Source of the DNA: Brachycybe producta
Taxonomy: Eukaryota; Arthropoda; Diplopoda; Playtdesmida; Andrognathidae
Length of the DNA stretch: 64,000 nt
Reading direction: 5' to 3'
NCBI GenBank assembly: GCA_036925085.1
Contig: JAUPFP010000019.1
Location: 801,501 to 865,500, forward strand
Under the pieces are notes generated by a model. The model did no database searches and was not told where the DNA came from. It was given only the letters and a program-made list of their open reading frames with translations. Of this stretch, positions 10,622 to 22,009 are shown in pieces. A program made the position numbers and the translations under genes. Position 1 is the stretch's first letter; every line of letters begins with the position of its first letter.

Positions 10622-11234
10622 TAGTGTTGGGCGATCCGTATCGATTTTTCGGAGTATCGATGTTTTCCTTCCGATTTTTACGATTTTTGTATCGATTTTT
10701 GTCTTCCCGATTTTCCTATGGATCGATTTATTTTGGTCAAAATCGATTCTTTCGATCCAATGAAAAAATGAATGAATGAATGAATAGGCCAATAGGTGAA
10801 TAGGGCCGGATAGGGCCGATAGATCATATCGCTATGAAGTATTTGCCAACTGTAGCTACCTCTGTGCAATCAGAAGCAATATAATGAATGTGAAACGAAA
10901 CCGGCTTACGGGTAAACAACTTTCCAAACTTTTATTTTTAAGCTAGTTGGGAAAAAAAATTTGGTTCTAAAATTGAGATCGCACGGATTAAAATGAAATG
11001 AAATTCAATGTTAAATTATATGCATTTTCAATACTTTTCACTGTTTTCAGTACATGTGCTAAAATGTTAGCAAAGATTTAGGTTTTTTGGTAAGTATAGT
11101 TAGTATACTTAAATATAAAAATCGATCCAAAAAATCGACTTTTTAGTACCGATTTTTGGATCGGATCGGATCGGTGCTTTGTGGATCAGATCGGATCGAA
11201 GAATCGATTTTTTGCTGTGTATCGCCCATCACTA
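10622..11234. mobile_element. hAT-like non-autonomous element
   Basis: Terminal inverted repeats TAGTGTTGGGCGAT and ATCGCCCATCACTA bound a 613-bp element, flanked by a perfect 8-bp duplication CTTATCAA (10614-10621 and 11235-11242). The interior is rich in ATCGATTTTT and GGATCGGATCGG motifs arranged as an imperfect palindrome. No transposase is present. The terminus matches the element at 26331-27046. Confidence 0.85.
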
Positions 11235-11437
11235 CTTATCAATGCTAGGCTGTGAGGGTTGCACATATCGCTATATCGAATATAGTAAATATCGATATAA
11301 ATCAAAATCGATAAATATCAAATATATTATGATTATTATCGTTTCATTTGTATGGTAGTTTCTGTAACAAAAGCAACCAAAAAAAAATAATTGAATTCGG
11401 CGGCCGCCATAGCGGCGGTGTATTGAGCTTCAAAAAC

Positions 11438-11506
11438 ACGGGCGTATATTTAACTAGAGCTGTGCGTTTTCGCTTCGCGGAGCACAGTTCTAGTCAAATA
11501 TACACT
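11438..11506. repeat. Hairpin of about 69 bp
   Basis: GTATATTTAACTAGAGCTGT on the left pairs with CACAGTTCTAGTCAAATATAC on the right (few mismatches) around the loop TTTTCGCTTCG. It may be a very small foldback element. Function is unknown. Confidence 0.65.
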
Positions 11507-11528
11507 CTTGTATGGGATTCGTTCCTAC

Positions 11529-11707
11529 TAGAGACCTACACAAAACCCATGGGATGGTGGACTTTTGGGCTGGGCTTGGATCGGCATATTTATGTTAAAG
11601 ACCCATGGGCCTGGTGGGCTTCGTTGGCCTGATGGGCTTTGTGGGCCTCATGGGCTTTGTGGGCCTGGTGGGCTGGGCTTCAAATTTTTACTCAATGTAG
11701 GTCTCTA
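11529..11707. mobile_element. hAT-like MITE carrying a GGGCCT minisatellite
   Basis: Ends TAGAGACCTACA and TGTAGGTCTCTA, 179 bp, with a perfect 8-bp duplication GTTCCTAC (11521-11528 and 11708-11715). The interior (about 11562-11685) is a run of 12-15-bp variants of GGGCCTGATGGGCTTTGT. The element therefore mobilises, or was expanded by, a G-rich minisatellite. Confidence 0.85.
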
Positions 11708-11715
11708 GTTCCTAC

Positions 11716-12281
11716 TAACAAGCAAAAATCTCAAATAACCAAGAGACATTTCGAATAACTTCATCATAGTTATTTTTTTTTCATTTTAAATTTAAAATAA
11801 ACAGCACAGAAAAAGAAAGAGAAAATTAAAACAGTCTTTGAAATTTCCTCCTCTCTCTCAAGTGTCATTTATTAATTCCAAGGACAACTAACTAATGATA
11901 AGAGTTAACTCATCAGTTGATATAAACATAGAAATTAAGCCACAATCCATCCATCCCCTCCCCCCCTCTTTTTATATACACAAACACTAACACAAATTTG
12001 ACAGAAAAATAATAAAAGTTAAAAATATCATTTAAGATGAAGAAATTGTTAACAAGAGAAATATCATTGAATCGAAAATTCCTTGGAATGAAAACGTCAC
12101 TAGGATTAAAACGGTACGGAGCTACATAACTGAAAAAATCAGACATTTTTTTCAAAAGATCAAAGTGTTTGTCCACAAGAAAAAAATGATTAGCGTTTTA
12201 TTGGCGATTAAAATCGGTTCAATTTGATGGTTTTTTTTTTCAGTTTTCTAATAAAACCTTTGTTCATTTAGCCTCTATGTA
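11716..12281. other. Non-coding stretch
   Basis: AT-rich sequence with no recognised gene, element terminus or strong repeat. Confidence 0.5.
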
Positions 12282-12291
12282 CATATAAGAG

Positions 12292-12487
12292 ACAGGCATT
12301 CTATAGACAGCTTCAGAATTTATTTGGCTCCGCCCTTTTATGAGCGTCACATCAAATATGAACCAATTAGAAATAAAAAGGGCGGGACATGTGACATCAA
12401 ACCCAGTAACAAACCAATTAGAAATTGATGACGCTCATAAAAGGGGCGGAGCCAAATAAAATTCTTAAGCTGTCTACAGATGCCAGT
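12292..12487. repeat. Foldback MITE with 10-bp target duplication
   Basis: Starts ACAGGCATTCTATAGACAGC, ends GCTGTCTACAGATGCCAGT, flanked by a perfect 10-bp duplication CATATAAGAG (12282-12291 and 12488-12497). Arms contain GGCTCCGCCCTTTTATGAGC and its complement. Between them are two inverted CCAAT motifs and GGGCGGGACATGTGACATCA. This is the second subfamily, with TGACATCA in place of TGACGTCA. Confidence 0.9.
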
Positions 12488-12497
12488 CATATAAGAG

Positions 12498-13166
12498 TTT
12501 GTCCAGAGTAGAACAGAACATGGTCGCGAACATTTCAAAATACATGTTCGTTTGTTATGTTCGCGCTGCGGCCGGAGTGTCCAAACTTGAACAGAACCTG
12601 CATGTTCGCAACGTGCAGAGTTCTGTTCAAGTAACAACCTCGGCTGCTGTCCAAACCTCCTTAGGACTGGATGTTCGGAGAACTACTCCTGGTCCAAACG
12701 CGAACATCCTTTGATGTAACGGGCAAAAGTCGAAAAATATTTAAAAGCTCTTTAAAAAAAACACCTCAGGAGCGCTCAACTGGCCCCAAAAAGCTTGGAA
12801 AAACACAGGATTCAAGAATTTTTAAAAATTCAAAAAATGGGCCAAAAGCCAAGTGTTTGGCTTTTTTTTTCCAAACAACGGCCATAAGTCGAAAAATATT
12901 TAAATGCTCTAAAAATGCCTCAAGAACGCTCAACTGGCCTCAGAAGTCCCCCTTTTTCTTGTCGAGGGCGCCTTTACGAATTTGCACAAGGGCGCCTTAC
13001 ACTCACGCAATCTGAAAATATCCTGCGGGCGCCACTGCGTGGTTATCACTTCTTAAACGACGATATTCTAAATATGCATCACGTATCTAGATGCACTTTG
13101 TAAAGCTTTTCACATGCGCAAAACAAACAAAAAAAACCGCTACAAAATAAAAGCAAATTAACATAC
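12498..13166. other. Intronic sequence with direct repeat
   Basis: Lies 3' of the ftz-f1 exon on the minus strand, so it should be the next intron. A palindromic GTTCG-rich block (about 12500-12712) is followed by a direct repeat: AAGTCGAAAAATATTTAAA with GCTCAACTGGCC occurs at about 12729-12785 and again at about 12888-12938. No ligand-binding-domain exon is visible here. Confidence 0.5.
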
Positions 13167-14077
13167 CTTAAGGTCCCTGAAGAATATACTGTTTCGTGCC
13201 CAATCAACTTGTGCAAAAAGGCTCTGGTCCAACACCTTGCACATAAGTTCGAACAAGTCCACTTCACACTGGTTGTACGTCTGATTTTGCAAAAGAGCAA
13301 ACAATTGATTTTGCCATTCCTTATCGTCCATCGTTGACGTTTGTACTTCTAGGATGAGTGCCGGGATCTTCGCCACAGCGTTACCACCACCACCACCACC
13401 ACCACCACCACCACCACCTCCTCCTCCGCCTCCACCGGGGGCTGAAGGTCCCCCACTGGAAACAGAACTTGTTGATGTGGTGCCGGCCACCTCGTATCGA
13501 AAGGCCTTTGGAGATGCGGTATGAGGAGAAGGGGTGCTAGACGTAGGAGTTGTCGGAGTGTGAGGAGCCCACGACATTTTATGATGTTCAGAAAGGGTTT
13601 GAGCTGAAACGTGATGGGGATTGTGATGGTGAGTGTGGTGTGGATGATGATGGGTCGGAGCTGCAGAGGTTTGATTCGTGTGGGCCACCACTAGAGCACC
13701 CGCATTACCAGGGCCATTCGCTAACGAACCACCTGGACCACAAACGCCGGGCGAGGGAGATGAGTCTGGGGAACTGGTCGAAGAACTCAACTGTGGAATC
13801 TGAATCAGTTCCTGTTTGATTTGCACCCCTGGTCCGCTCGGAGAATCGTACAACGGAGTACCGGGAGCCGACGTCGGTGAATACGGAACCAAGGAACCGT
13901 TGGGACCGGTTCCCGATGCCAGTGATCCCACAACTTCACTTCCAAGTTGACACTGAGGTCGACCCTGTTGTGCTGCCATCTGTTTTTGCCTCAGTAATTG
14001 CAACTTCCGCGCTCGGTCCCTTTTGTACATTGGCCCAAATTTGTTGCGCCCACCTCGCATTCGATCGGCTCTCACAG
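13167..14077 (-). CDS. ftz-f1: FTZ-F1 (NR5A) exon: FTZ-F1 box, hinge, start of ligand-binding domain
   Basis: This exon continues the DNA-binding-domain exon at 42692-43196. Its acceptor is TTTTTTTCAG before 14077 and its donor is AAG/GTATGT after 13167. It restores the split codon for Ala and runs 304 codons, ending in phase 0. It opens with the FTZ-F1 box (RADRMRGGRNKFGPMYKR), the extension that gives NR5A receptors monomer binding to a nonamer site. A long hinge follows with a SUMO-type motif IKQE, His-rich and Ser/Pro/Thr-rich segments, and a run of about 19 glycines, partly encoded by a pure GGT repeat (about 13384-13418). The last 70 residues match the beginning of the NR5A ligand-binding domain (FALLQNQTYNQCEVDLFELM, then DWARNSIFFRDLKV). 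The domain is cut at the exon end, and the remaining exons were not found down to position 1. NR5A receptors are nuclear transcription factors active in segmentation and moulting in arthropods. Confidence 0.95.
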
Positions 14078-14272
14078 CTGAAAAAAATACAAGCAAAGAA
14101 ATTAATTTCGACAATTGTTACACTTTTTCTATGACGCTTTTATACTGTATAACAGAAGTTAACCTGCCTCATACTACAAAGAAGCTCTTTGACGTCATAT
14201 GGATTGGACGAAAAATTTAGGATTGTGGTAATGGATTGTTGGTTGGTGGATTAGTGGAGTCCATTTGTTTAC

Positions 14273-15078
14273 GAGGCTACATTGCAAGGTTACCTTGAAA
14301 AATCTAAGCAAAGAGCGCTAGCATCGTTTTTCTATTGAGCCCATAGACCGAATGTTAAAGAAAAAACGGTTATTTTTAAAATACACAGTCGCCGCAATAT
14401 GTTTATATGTTCATATTTAAAGTTGTCCAATTTCGATGGTTCAAAGTGCAATGTGCACATTGAATATATGTTCATATAGTGATAGAATGACAAAAAAAAA
14501 ATTGTAAAGTGCAGTTCTATTTTTAAAATGTATTTCAAAATCGGGAATTTCTAACTCTTATGTTAAACTCCATTGAGCACGCGCGCTCGTAAGCAAAAAA
14601 CAACCATTACAATTGTTCGTAAAAAAAATACCTAAAAAAAAATTTAAAAAGCCACAATTACACTACAGTGAAGCCAACACACTGGCGCACGTGCTAATTT
14701 TTTTCCGGTTTTTTAAAATTATTCTCACGAGCATTTTAATGGATTTTTTTCTTAAGAGCGTGTACTCAATGGAGTTTAAAATAAGAGTTACAAATTCGCG
14801 ATTTTGAAAGTTTTTAAAAATAGAACCGCACTTACCAATTTTTTGTCATTCTATCACTCGATCCGCATATAATTAAGGTGCACATTGCACTTTGAAAACT
14901 TAATATTGGATAATATACATATAACAACATAGATAACAATAACAATACATAACTATAAACATATTGCCGCCGCGAAAATTAACGCTTTTTCTTTAACATT
15001 GGGTCTATGGGTTCAATAGAAAAAGAATGTTAGCGCTCTTTGTGGAGATTTTTCAAATTAATTTTGCAATGCAGCCTC
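14273..15078. mobile_element. Large foldback element, TTAA type, copy K1
   Basis: An 806-bp near-palindrome. The left arm starts GAGGCTACATTG and the right arm ends GCAGCCTC followed by TTAA (15079-15082). The left flank is TTAC, a one-base change from TTAA. Arms share GCTAGCATCGTTTTTCTATT, CAAAGTGCAATGTGCAC, TCTAACTCTTATGTTAAACT and their complements. The loop is around GAAGCCAACACACTGGCGCA. TTAAGAG agrees with the TTAARRR terminus of Kolobok/T2 elements. No transposase is encoded. Confidence 0.8.
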
Positions 15079-15186
15079 TTAAACTGTTGAAAACGTTTGA
15101 CATCATCTCTTATTTATCAGACTAAATGACACAATCCTAAATTTTTCGTCAACCCTCATGACGTCACTAGCTTCTTCTTAGGGTGG

Positions 15187-15473
15187 GTCCAGTCTCCAGA
15201 ACATAGCAGAACAAGGAACGAACAGACCATTGTTCGCGAACATTGTGGACAGTTTTACGAACATTCCAACTGTAACAAAATTTGTCTGTTGATCTGTGCG
15301 TGTTCGTGCCAGGAGACGTTTGAACGTCTTGAAGAATATTTCTCCGAACATCCGAAATGTCAGGAATGTCCGAACATCAGGAATGTGTATTTTAACCGTA
15401 TGAATATATCGTAACGCTCATGAATTCCGATCCGCTCTACCGACGTAATGGTCGGGAAAGCCGATCGGAATTC
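15187..15473. other. GTTCG-rich imperfect palindrome
   Basis: GAACAGACCATTGTTCGCGA and related GAAC/GTTC motifs recur with both orientations. A similar block lies at 12500-12712. It is probably a decayed foldback element, but no clean termini are visible. Confidence 0.4.
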
Positions 15474-15678
15474 AGTCAGTTGGATCCAGCACAAAAACTT
15501 CGTTTGCCCCGCCCTTTTTATGAGGAATGGCAATTTGTAACTGGTTTGCTACTGGGTCTGATGTCACATGCCCCGCCCTTTTATGAGGGACGGCAATTTC
15601 TAACTGGTTGATATTTGGTCTGCCGCTCATTAAAGGGCGGGGCAAACAAATTTTTTTGTGCTGGATCCAAACGCCTGT
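15474..15678. repeat. Foldback MITE, CCAGCAC subfamily
   Basis: Arms begin TTGGATCCAGCACAAAAA and end with the complement GTGCTGGATCCAAACGCCTGT. Inside are TTTGCCCCGCCCTTTTTATG and its complement, inverted CCAAT-like motifs and a central TGATGTCA. GAATTC lies at both edges and may be the remnant of a target duplication. The TGACGTCA of the CRE subfamily is replaced by TGATGTCA. Confidence 0.75.
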
Positions 15679-15735
15679 GAATTCATCGGGATACTGGACT
15701 CAGCATGGCGCCGATTTCAAGAAGTCCCAGACACA

Positions 15736-15866
15736 TGCAAGTGCGGCCAGCACTAACTTTTCGTTTACTCCGCCCTTTTATGAGCATCAGAACAAATATC
15801 AACCAATTAGAAACTGATACGGGCGGGGCATGTGACATCAGACCAAATATCAAACCAAGTACCTGT
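15736..15866. repeat. Partial foldback MITE
   Basis: Contains GGCCAGCACTAACTTTTCG, CTCCGCCCTTTTATGAGCAT, CCAATTAGAAAC and GGGCGGGGCATGTGACATCA. The right arm is missing. It lies 57 bp from the copy at 15474-15678. Confidence 0.65.
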
Positions 15867-16040
15867 TTCCCAGACTTTCTCCAGAGCGGATCTGACTCGC
15901 TCAGCTCTACCACCCTAATGGGGGGGGGGCTCCTTTCATTTATGTGCATTTTTGTTTGGGGCCTTTTTGCTGCGCGCCACGTCGTCCCGCCCCACCGACC
16001 TAGTGGACTGGACGCTCACTGCCCAGCTTATACATTAAAT

Positions 16041-16507
16041 TAGAGGTGGGACGAATCCAAATTTTTTTCGAATCCAAATCCGAATCCAAATCCTAAAAGG
16101 TTCTCGAATCCTTCATAAAATAAATCCTCTATTATTCATTAAGAAGATACCAATAAATTAAATAATATTAAATATTAATATAATATAAAAATTTAAAAAA
16201 AATATTAATATTAAAATATTAATTTTAAAATATTAATATTATAATATAAAAAAACAGCGTGGCAAACTCAGGATCGCCACAAGGTGATATTGTTCATCCG
16301 GGTTGCAACAATCGCCGGTTTTTTGTTAGTGAATGCTTCTAATTGGACGTCAATGGAGTTAAAACTAATTTTACGAAAGTTTTTAACAGTTTTTTTTTAA
16401 AGGTTATGATTCGAAAGATTCGATAGACGAAAAAAAAGCGCGAAGATTCGAGTTTTCGAATCTCGAATATTTTTCAAGATTCGCGGGATTCGAATGGCCA
16501 ATCCCTA
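16041..16507 (-). mobile_element. hAT-like MITE with 8-bp target duplication
   Basis: Ends TAGAGGTGGGACGAATCC and GGATTCGAATGGCCAATCCCTA (shared core of the terminal repeats: TAG-GGTGGG and GGATTCG). A perfect 8-bp duplication CATTAAAT flanks it (16033-16040 and 16508-16515). The 467-bp element is the reference copy for 461-949, 20087-20395, 24030-24407, 35346-35440 and 42158-42585. Confidence 0.85.
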
Positions 16508-17021
16508 CATTAAATCATCTCTCATCCTCCATTCCCTAAAAACCCGTTGTGTTTCCCATTCCCTAGCCAAACAAATACAAATTTATAATTAACTAAGTTC
16601 CGCAGTTTCCTGTCAAACTACAGAGGTTTAAGTTCATATCGCTAATCTCAAGTGTTACAATAATAATAAAAAAAAGATCAGTGCTGCATAGAGACACATC
16701 AAAATTTCCTAATCCATCATATGTTAAATAATCCCTAATCAAAAGTTAGAAAGAAGAGAAGAAAAAAAAAAAGCATTTCCATATATGCAACAAAGATTTT
16801 TTTATATACAAACGAAAACGAGTCTGAAAATGGGACAAGGCCGACCAAATTACACCCTTCCCATCACGTGACTATGCCCTCCTCCTTTTCGCCTATCTTT
16901 TTTCCTATATTTTTTATTCATGAAATATCTTTAGTAGAAAAACTCGATATCCAGAAATGACAGCTAGAGTCGTTCAGTCCTAGAGGTATGAGCTGTAGCT
17001 TTTCAATGGGTAACTAAAACC
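16508..17021. other. Intronic sequence, nothing recognised
   Basis: AT-rich, without a gene or repeat terminus. Confidence 0.5.
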
Positions 17022-17214
17022 ACAGGCATCTGTAGACGGCTTCACATTTTTTTTGGCTCCGCCCTTTTATAGGCGTCATCAATTTCTAATTCGTTTGTTA
17101 CTGGGTATGATGTCACATACCCCGCCCTTTTTATTTCTATTTGGTTGATATTCCGTCTGACGCTCATAAAAGGGCGGAGCCAAAGATATTCTGAAGCTGT
17201 CTGCAGATGCCTGT
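17022..17214. repeat. Foldback MITE with 8-bp flanking duplication
   Basis: Starts ACAGGCATCTGTAGACGGC, ends GCTGTCTGCAGATGCCTGT. CTAAAACC lies at both edges (17014-17021 and 17215-17222). Arms carry GGCTCCGCCCTTTTATAGGC and the complement. The centre reads TGATGTCACATACCCCGCCC. Confidence 0.85.
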
Positions 17215-17222
17215 CTAAAACC

Positions 17223-17946
17223 TCAGCCTATTATCTTGCTGGACAGGCAGGCAACTCCTGAAATTTTGTGTTGGACAGATATGCAGCATCGTTTTCGAAG
17301 CAGCGCCTCTAGGTTTAATATGATATATTAAATTTCGAACTGATGTCACGTTTAGGACGAGTTCATTTTGTAGCTATATAGGGTGTATAATTATATAGAA
17401 AACAAAACGAGACTTTGGATAGGATTTTATGTACATATAATACCACCAGATGGAGCTGGTCTTGATCCTGCCAGCACTTCCGCCTTAGAGCAGTCATGCA
17501 ACACCTTAACGTAGAAACGATAGGAAGTTGCCGGTCCAGGAAGGTAATAGTCTATGATAAAACTACCAAAATACAGTATTAAATGCCTCCTGAAAATGCT
17601 ACCGCAGAAGGTTGTTAATTAGGTGCCCAGCAAGTGAAGCGAGCCTCTGCTACAGTTTACGAAACACAGATGAAAACCCCCTATTCACTAACCACCATCT
17701 TAGAGATTTGGGTCACAATTTTAGCTCAAGCTCTACCAAAATGCTGCAGCTACTTCCTTTAGATACACGAATAATGTGCAGCACTATCTGTAGAGCTCTA
17801 TTTTCACAGGCAAGTGGGGGCCGCACGGTTCAAAGTTATCATTGGGTCTACTTCCTCCATCATTTCCGCTATGGACGGAAGTTGTGGAGGGACAGTGCTT
17901 AATGAAAAGAACAGCCTAGGGTTGAAACAATAATGTGGTGCATACG
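17223..17946. other. Intronic sequence, nothing recognised
   Basis: No gene, no clear repeat. A plus-strand open frame at 17612-17902 shows no domain and no splice or codon evidence. Confidence 0.5.
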
Positions 17947-17950
17947 TTAA

Positions 17951-18573
17951 GAGACTATATCACAAACTTACTTCGAAACTTAGCGTTAACATCGTTGTTC
18001 TATTGAACCCATAGAACCAATGATAAAGAAAAAACGTTAATTTTTAAAATACACAGTTTATTTTTCATATTTAAAGTTGTCCAATTTTGATGGTTCAAAG
18101 TGTAATGTGCACCCTTAATTATACATTGTATGCTGATCTAGGGATAGAATGACAACAAATTGGTAAATAGTTATATTTTAAAAAACTTTCAAAATCGCCA
18201 ATTTTCAACTCTTTATGTTAAACTAAATTGATTACGCCCCAAATAAGAAAACATCTATTAAAATGCTCTTAAAAATACGTCAAAATAATTTTAAAAAAAA
18301 CACAAACCACAGAGAAGCCAATACGTGCTGATTTTTTTGTTTTTTTTTTCTTTAATTATTTTTACGTATTTTATATTTTAATGAGCATTTTAATGGATGT
18401 TTTTTCTTATTTGGGCGTACTCAATGGAGTTTAACATAAGAGTTAAAAAGTCACGATTTTGAAATAGTTTTTAAAAATAGAAGCGCACTTTCCAATTTTT
18501 TGATATTCTATCCCTAGATCAGCATATATTTAAGGTGCACATTAGACTTTGAACCATCAAAAATTGGACAATA
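17951..18573. mobile_element. TTAA-type foldback element, truncated copy K2
   Basis: Preceded by TTAA (17947-17950), it starts GAGACTATATCACAAACTTA and follows the K family to GACTTTGAACCATCAAAAAT. The right terminus is lost. Confidence 0.7.
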
Positions 18574-19601
18574 CACCAAAGACACATCTCTTTCCTCATT
18601 GGCTGAAATTTTTATTCTCAACTGTTTCAACCAATAGGGAGCCGGAATTATCTTTTCTGTGGGTCCTGCAGGAACTGAATTAGTGATATCACTAAATGAA
18701 TTAATGATATCATAAATGGAATTCGTGATATCACTAATTCGAAGTATTTTTGAAATGAACGGCCACTCATAGAAAACATGCAACATGATGTATTGGTCAC
18801 ATTTGTGGCATTACGCTGCATGCCACAGAGAAAACATTGTGCATCATGGCAGCATGCGACAATGTCGCATGCTACATGTTGCACAATGTTTCTTTGGATG
18901 TAATCCCATCTTAATGCACATCTGACGTCATTATGCACCACAAATTCACCCAAAAAAAAAGAAACCGAGACTACAAAAATGTTGGAAACTTCATAAAGAA
19001 GTCTTTTTTTTCCCTATAATTTTGTTCGTTTGAAAACTTTAAAGAATCCAAGTAAAAAAAAAAGAAAATTCCATCACGAAACGTGAACAAAAATATTTGG
19101 AGGGCGATGGGCGTTTTTTTTTCTTCTCTCCAGATAGAAAAAGTAAGAAGAAAAAAAAGTTGTTAAAAGTGTTGAATCGCAGACGCTTGGACAGGAAGTT
19201 CCAACCAAGACGTCTTAAAGTCTATGGTTAAGGTCGTTAAAGGTCACAAAACATAGGCATGAAAAGAGGAAAAAAAAAAAGTAATCCTACGCCAGAACGA
19301 GTTAAAAAGGTGATACGAGCCTTAAGGCGATTTCCTAGGAAGGAAGTTACAAACTTTTATTTTTGTGCTTCATGCTGTTGACGTCACTATCAATCTACAA
19401 CTTTTCTTTCTACCTGATGCCACCTCCCACTTAGGACCACCTCCAAACACCCTTCAACTCGATCAATCATTTTTTGACTTTCCAAGTCAATCTCATCTAT
19501 AATGCAAATCTCTATTAACAACAGATTGACTGCCAAACTTAAGTAAATATGTTGTCAGCTTGTTACCTTATTAGCATATTTGTCCTGCAGGCAACCGCAA
19601 T
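18574..19601. other. Intronic sequence with short palindromes
   Basis: At about 18681-18745 GTGATATCAC and AATGATATCAT palindromes recur three times. At 18780-18900 AACATGATG and CACAATGTT-type motifs form an imperfect inverted repeat around GCATGCGACAATGTCGCATG. The remainder is AT-rich and empty. Confidence 0.5.
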
Positions 19602-19893
19602 AGACAGGCAGCTCTGCCCAGCACTAACTTTCCGTTTCCTCACCCGCCCTTTTATGAGCGCCAGACCAGATATCAACCAATTAGAAATTGAAAAGGGTGG
19701 TACATACAGTATGTGACATCAGACCAAGTAACAAACCAATTACAAATTGATGACGCTCAATTTCTAATTGGTTTGTTATTTGGTCTGATGTCACATGTCC
19801 CGCCCTTTTTAATTTCTAATTGCTTCATATTTGGTCTGACGCTCATAAAAGGGCGGGGCCAATAAAATTTTAATGCTGAGCACAATTGCCTGT
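19602..19893. repeat. Longest foldback MITE copy of the GC-box family
   Basis: Starts ACAGGCAGCTCTGCCCAGCA and ends GAGCACAATTGCCTGT. It contains two nested fold-backs: four inverted CCAAT motifs, TGACATCA and TGATGTCA, and two GC-box arms. The extra length (292 bp) suggests a tandem or inverted duplication of the core. CAATAG is present at both edges. Confidence 0.75.
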
Positions 19894-20086
19894 CAATAGA
19901 CGACTTTCCCTGACGATCTTCCTCATACATTTTTCAGCGCCATCTATTACTCAACACAACCTTATACTTTTCACGTGCTCTGTTAGAATAAAATGCGCAT
20001 GTGCGAAATAAAAGATAGCTGAAACTCTTCTTAAGGCGCGCATTTATTAGTGAGCTGAAGAAGAGAATTGTACGCGCTGAACCTAG

Positions 20087-20395
20087 CGGTGGGATGAATC
20101 CTAAATTTTCTCGAATCCGAATCCTAAAAGATTCTCGAATCTCTCGAATCCTTCATATGAAATAATATTAAATATTAAATTATTAATAATAAAAAGCACA
20201 GTGTGGCACTTAGGGTCGCCACATGATAATCCATTGGTGATCCGAATAATCACCGAAATTGCAACAATCGCCGCGTTTATTGTTAATGCACGCTTCTATT
20301 GGACATCAATAGAGTTAAAAACTAATTTTACCAAAGTTTATAACAGTTTTTTTAAGGTTAGGATTCGAAAGACGAAAAAAGCGCGAATCTCAAAT
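20087..20395 (-). repeat. Truncated hAT-like MITE
   Basis: Starts TAGCGGTGGGATGAATCCTA and follows the 16041 family up to GAAAAAAGCGCGAATCTC, where it is fused to the next repeat. Confidence 0.65.
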
Positions 20396-21208
20396 CTGGA
20401 TGAAAGGATGCCCATTGTAGAGTAACTCTAAACCCCGAAACAGAATGCATATAGAATTGGCGGAACACTATAATTTATTTTTAATATCGGTGATTAGATG
20501 GTGTTACGTTAAATTAGGGCCTAGGCTTGTTGAATTGGGCCGGGAGAGGAGGAGGGGGGGGCCAGTCCCCCAGAATGTAGAAAAAATCACGTGATGTAAT
20601 TTTAAAAAATGTTTATGTTGTTCCGCACCCATGTTAGTATAGTGTTCAGCCAATTCTATATACATTTTGTTTCAGGTTTTAGAGTTACCCCACAATAATC
20701 ATCCTTTCATCCTGACCCGACTTACTATCTCTCGTCCGGCCGACTTAAGTTGTAACTTTATACCTGCTATCTTGAGCGTAGCATCTGCGACTAGTGACTA
20801 GCTTAGCAACTTGAAGTAGCAAGTTGCTGGCACACACTACATACGTGCTTCACCTACAAACGTTTTGGGCGTGTCTTCATGGTGTGTGATGTCATAAAAA
20901 ATGGCGTCGAAGACGCCATATTCAACAAATTCTGGTCTCTGATTGGTTGTTGGGCAGCGACTTGAAACGTTTGCGACCTGAAGCTTCTGTTTGAACAGAA
21001 GCTTGGGTACTGAGTAGCATGCTAGTCGCAACGCTTTGATAAGTCGCTAATTGTTGCTTGTATATGGTATGAAGACGCGCATGTGCGCCGACGCTCGCTC
21101 GAGGTAGGTCGCTCGTGTTTAAGCTTTAGTATCTTGTTCGGACGACTTAGTATCTTGTCCGGACGAAATAAAAAATAATATTCCATGTCCTTAACAGGGC
21201 TCCATAGT
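20396..21208. repeat. GGGCTCCGTA-type element, second copy
   Basis: It matches 1680-2550: GGATGAAAGGATG, a CGTCCGG motif and the palindromic AAGCTTCTGTT...AACAGAAGCTT. It ends CAGGGCTCCATAG. The central segment is in the opposite orientation to the first copy. A G-rich insertion (about 20470-20570, GGTGTTACGTTAAATTAG) recurs near 31290 and 37075. Confidence 0.55.
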
Positions 21209-22009
21209 TGGAGTGTAAGTGTTGACAATATTTTGAAAAGAAATTTCTGGAGGTAAATGGTCTCTTTTTAAGTTCAGATTCTCCTTACTATTTTAATTTA
21301 TGCCACTTTTTAAAAAAATTAGCAATCTGTTTTGATATTCCTAGACAAAATGTACTTATTTGTTGCAGCTGTACATTTTCTAACACACTCTGTATATTCT
21401 ACTCTCCAAGTCCAACCTCCTCCTAAACAAAACTTTTTTTCTCGCACTCAAATCCTCGCAATAATAAAAGTTCTCAAAACAAAAAAAAAAACTAACATTG
21501 TTATCTTGACCTAATTATGGTTTCTTTTTTTTGTTGTTGTTTTCTTCTTTTCCGTTCACACAAAGTAAGCACAAATAATACACAGCTACAAGCAATTTCT
21601 ATAGATAATTTTGTTTAGATAATTTAACCTTGAAGGTATAGTTAGAGGTCCAGGTACAACTGACGCCCGGATGTAAATGACCAATCACGAGTTTAAAAGA
21701 TTAAGTGTTCGAAGTTCCCTCCACCTCCGCCTTTGAAAAAAAAAATTATTCAATGCTAATTATACTTAAAAAGCCATAAAAAGCTTGCAACGAAATTTGC
21801 CTTTTTTTTTCTTCTTCTTCTTTTTCTTCTTTACTTTTTTTCCGCCCTTTAAATACAATTAATCATCTTGTTCCCATTTCCGAAATGAATTATCGACTAG
21901 TTTTGTCATGAAACATTTATATAAATAATAAAAGCTAATCTGATTGGCTCACCCTGTATAGCGTGAGCTCGGAAAAGTAGTACTTGTTGCAAAGGCCGAT
22001 CCACATTAA
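21209..22009. other. Intronic sequence, nothing recognised
   Basis: AT-rich with T runs. A short shared segment (TTTTGAAAAGAAATTTCTGG, about 21231-21250) also occurs at 8630-8655. Confidence 0.5.

Noticed and set aside
1..13166. Search for the remaining ftz-f1 ligand-binding-domain exons on the minus strand
   Set aside because: By eye I found no acceptor followed by the expected DDQMKLLQ-type sequence. Exons probably lie beyond position 1, but a profile search would be decisive.
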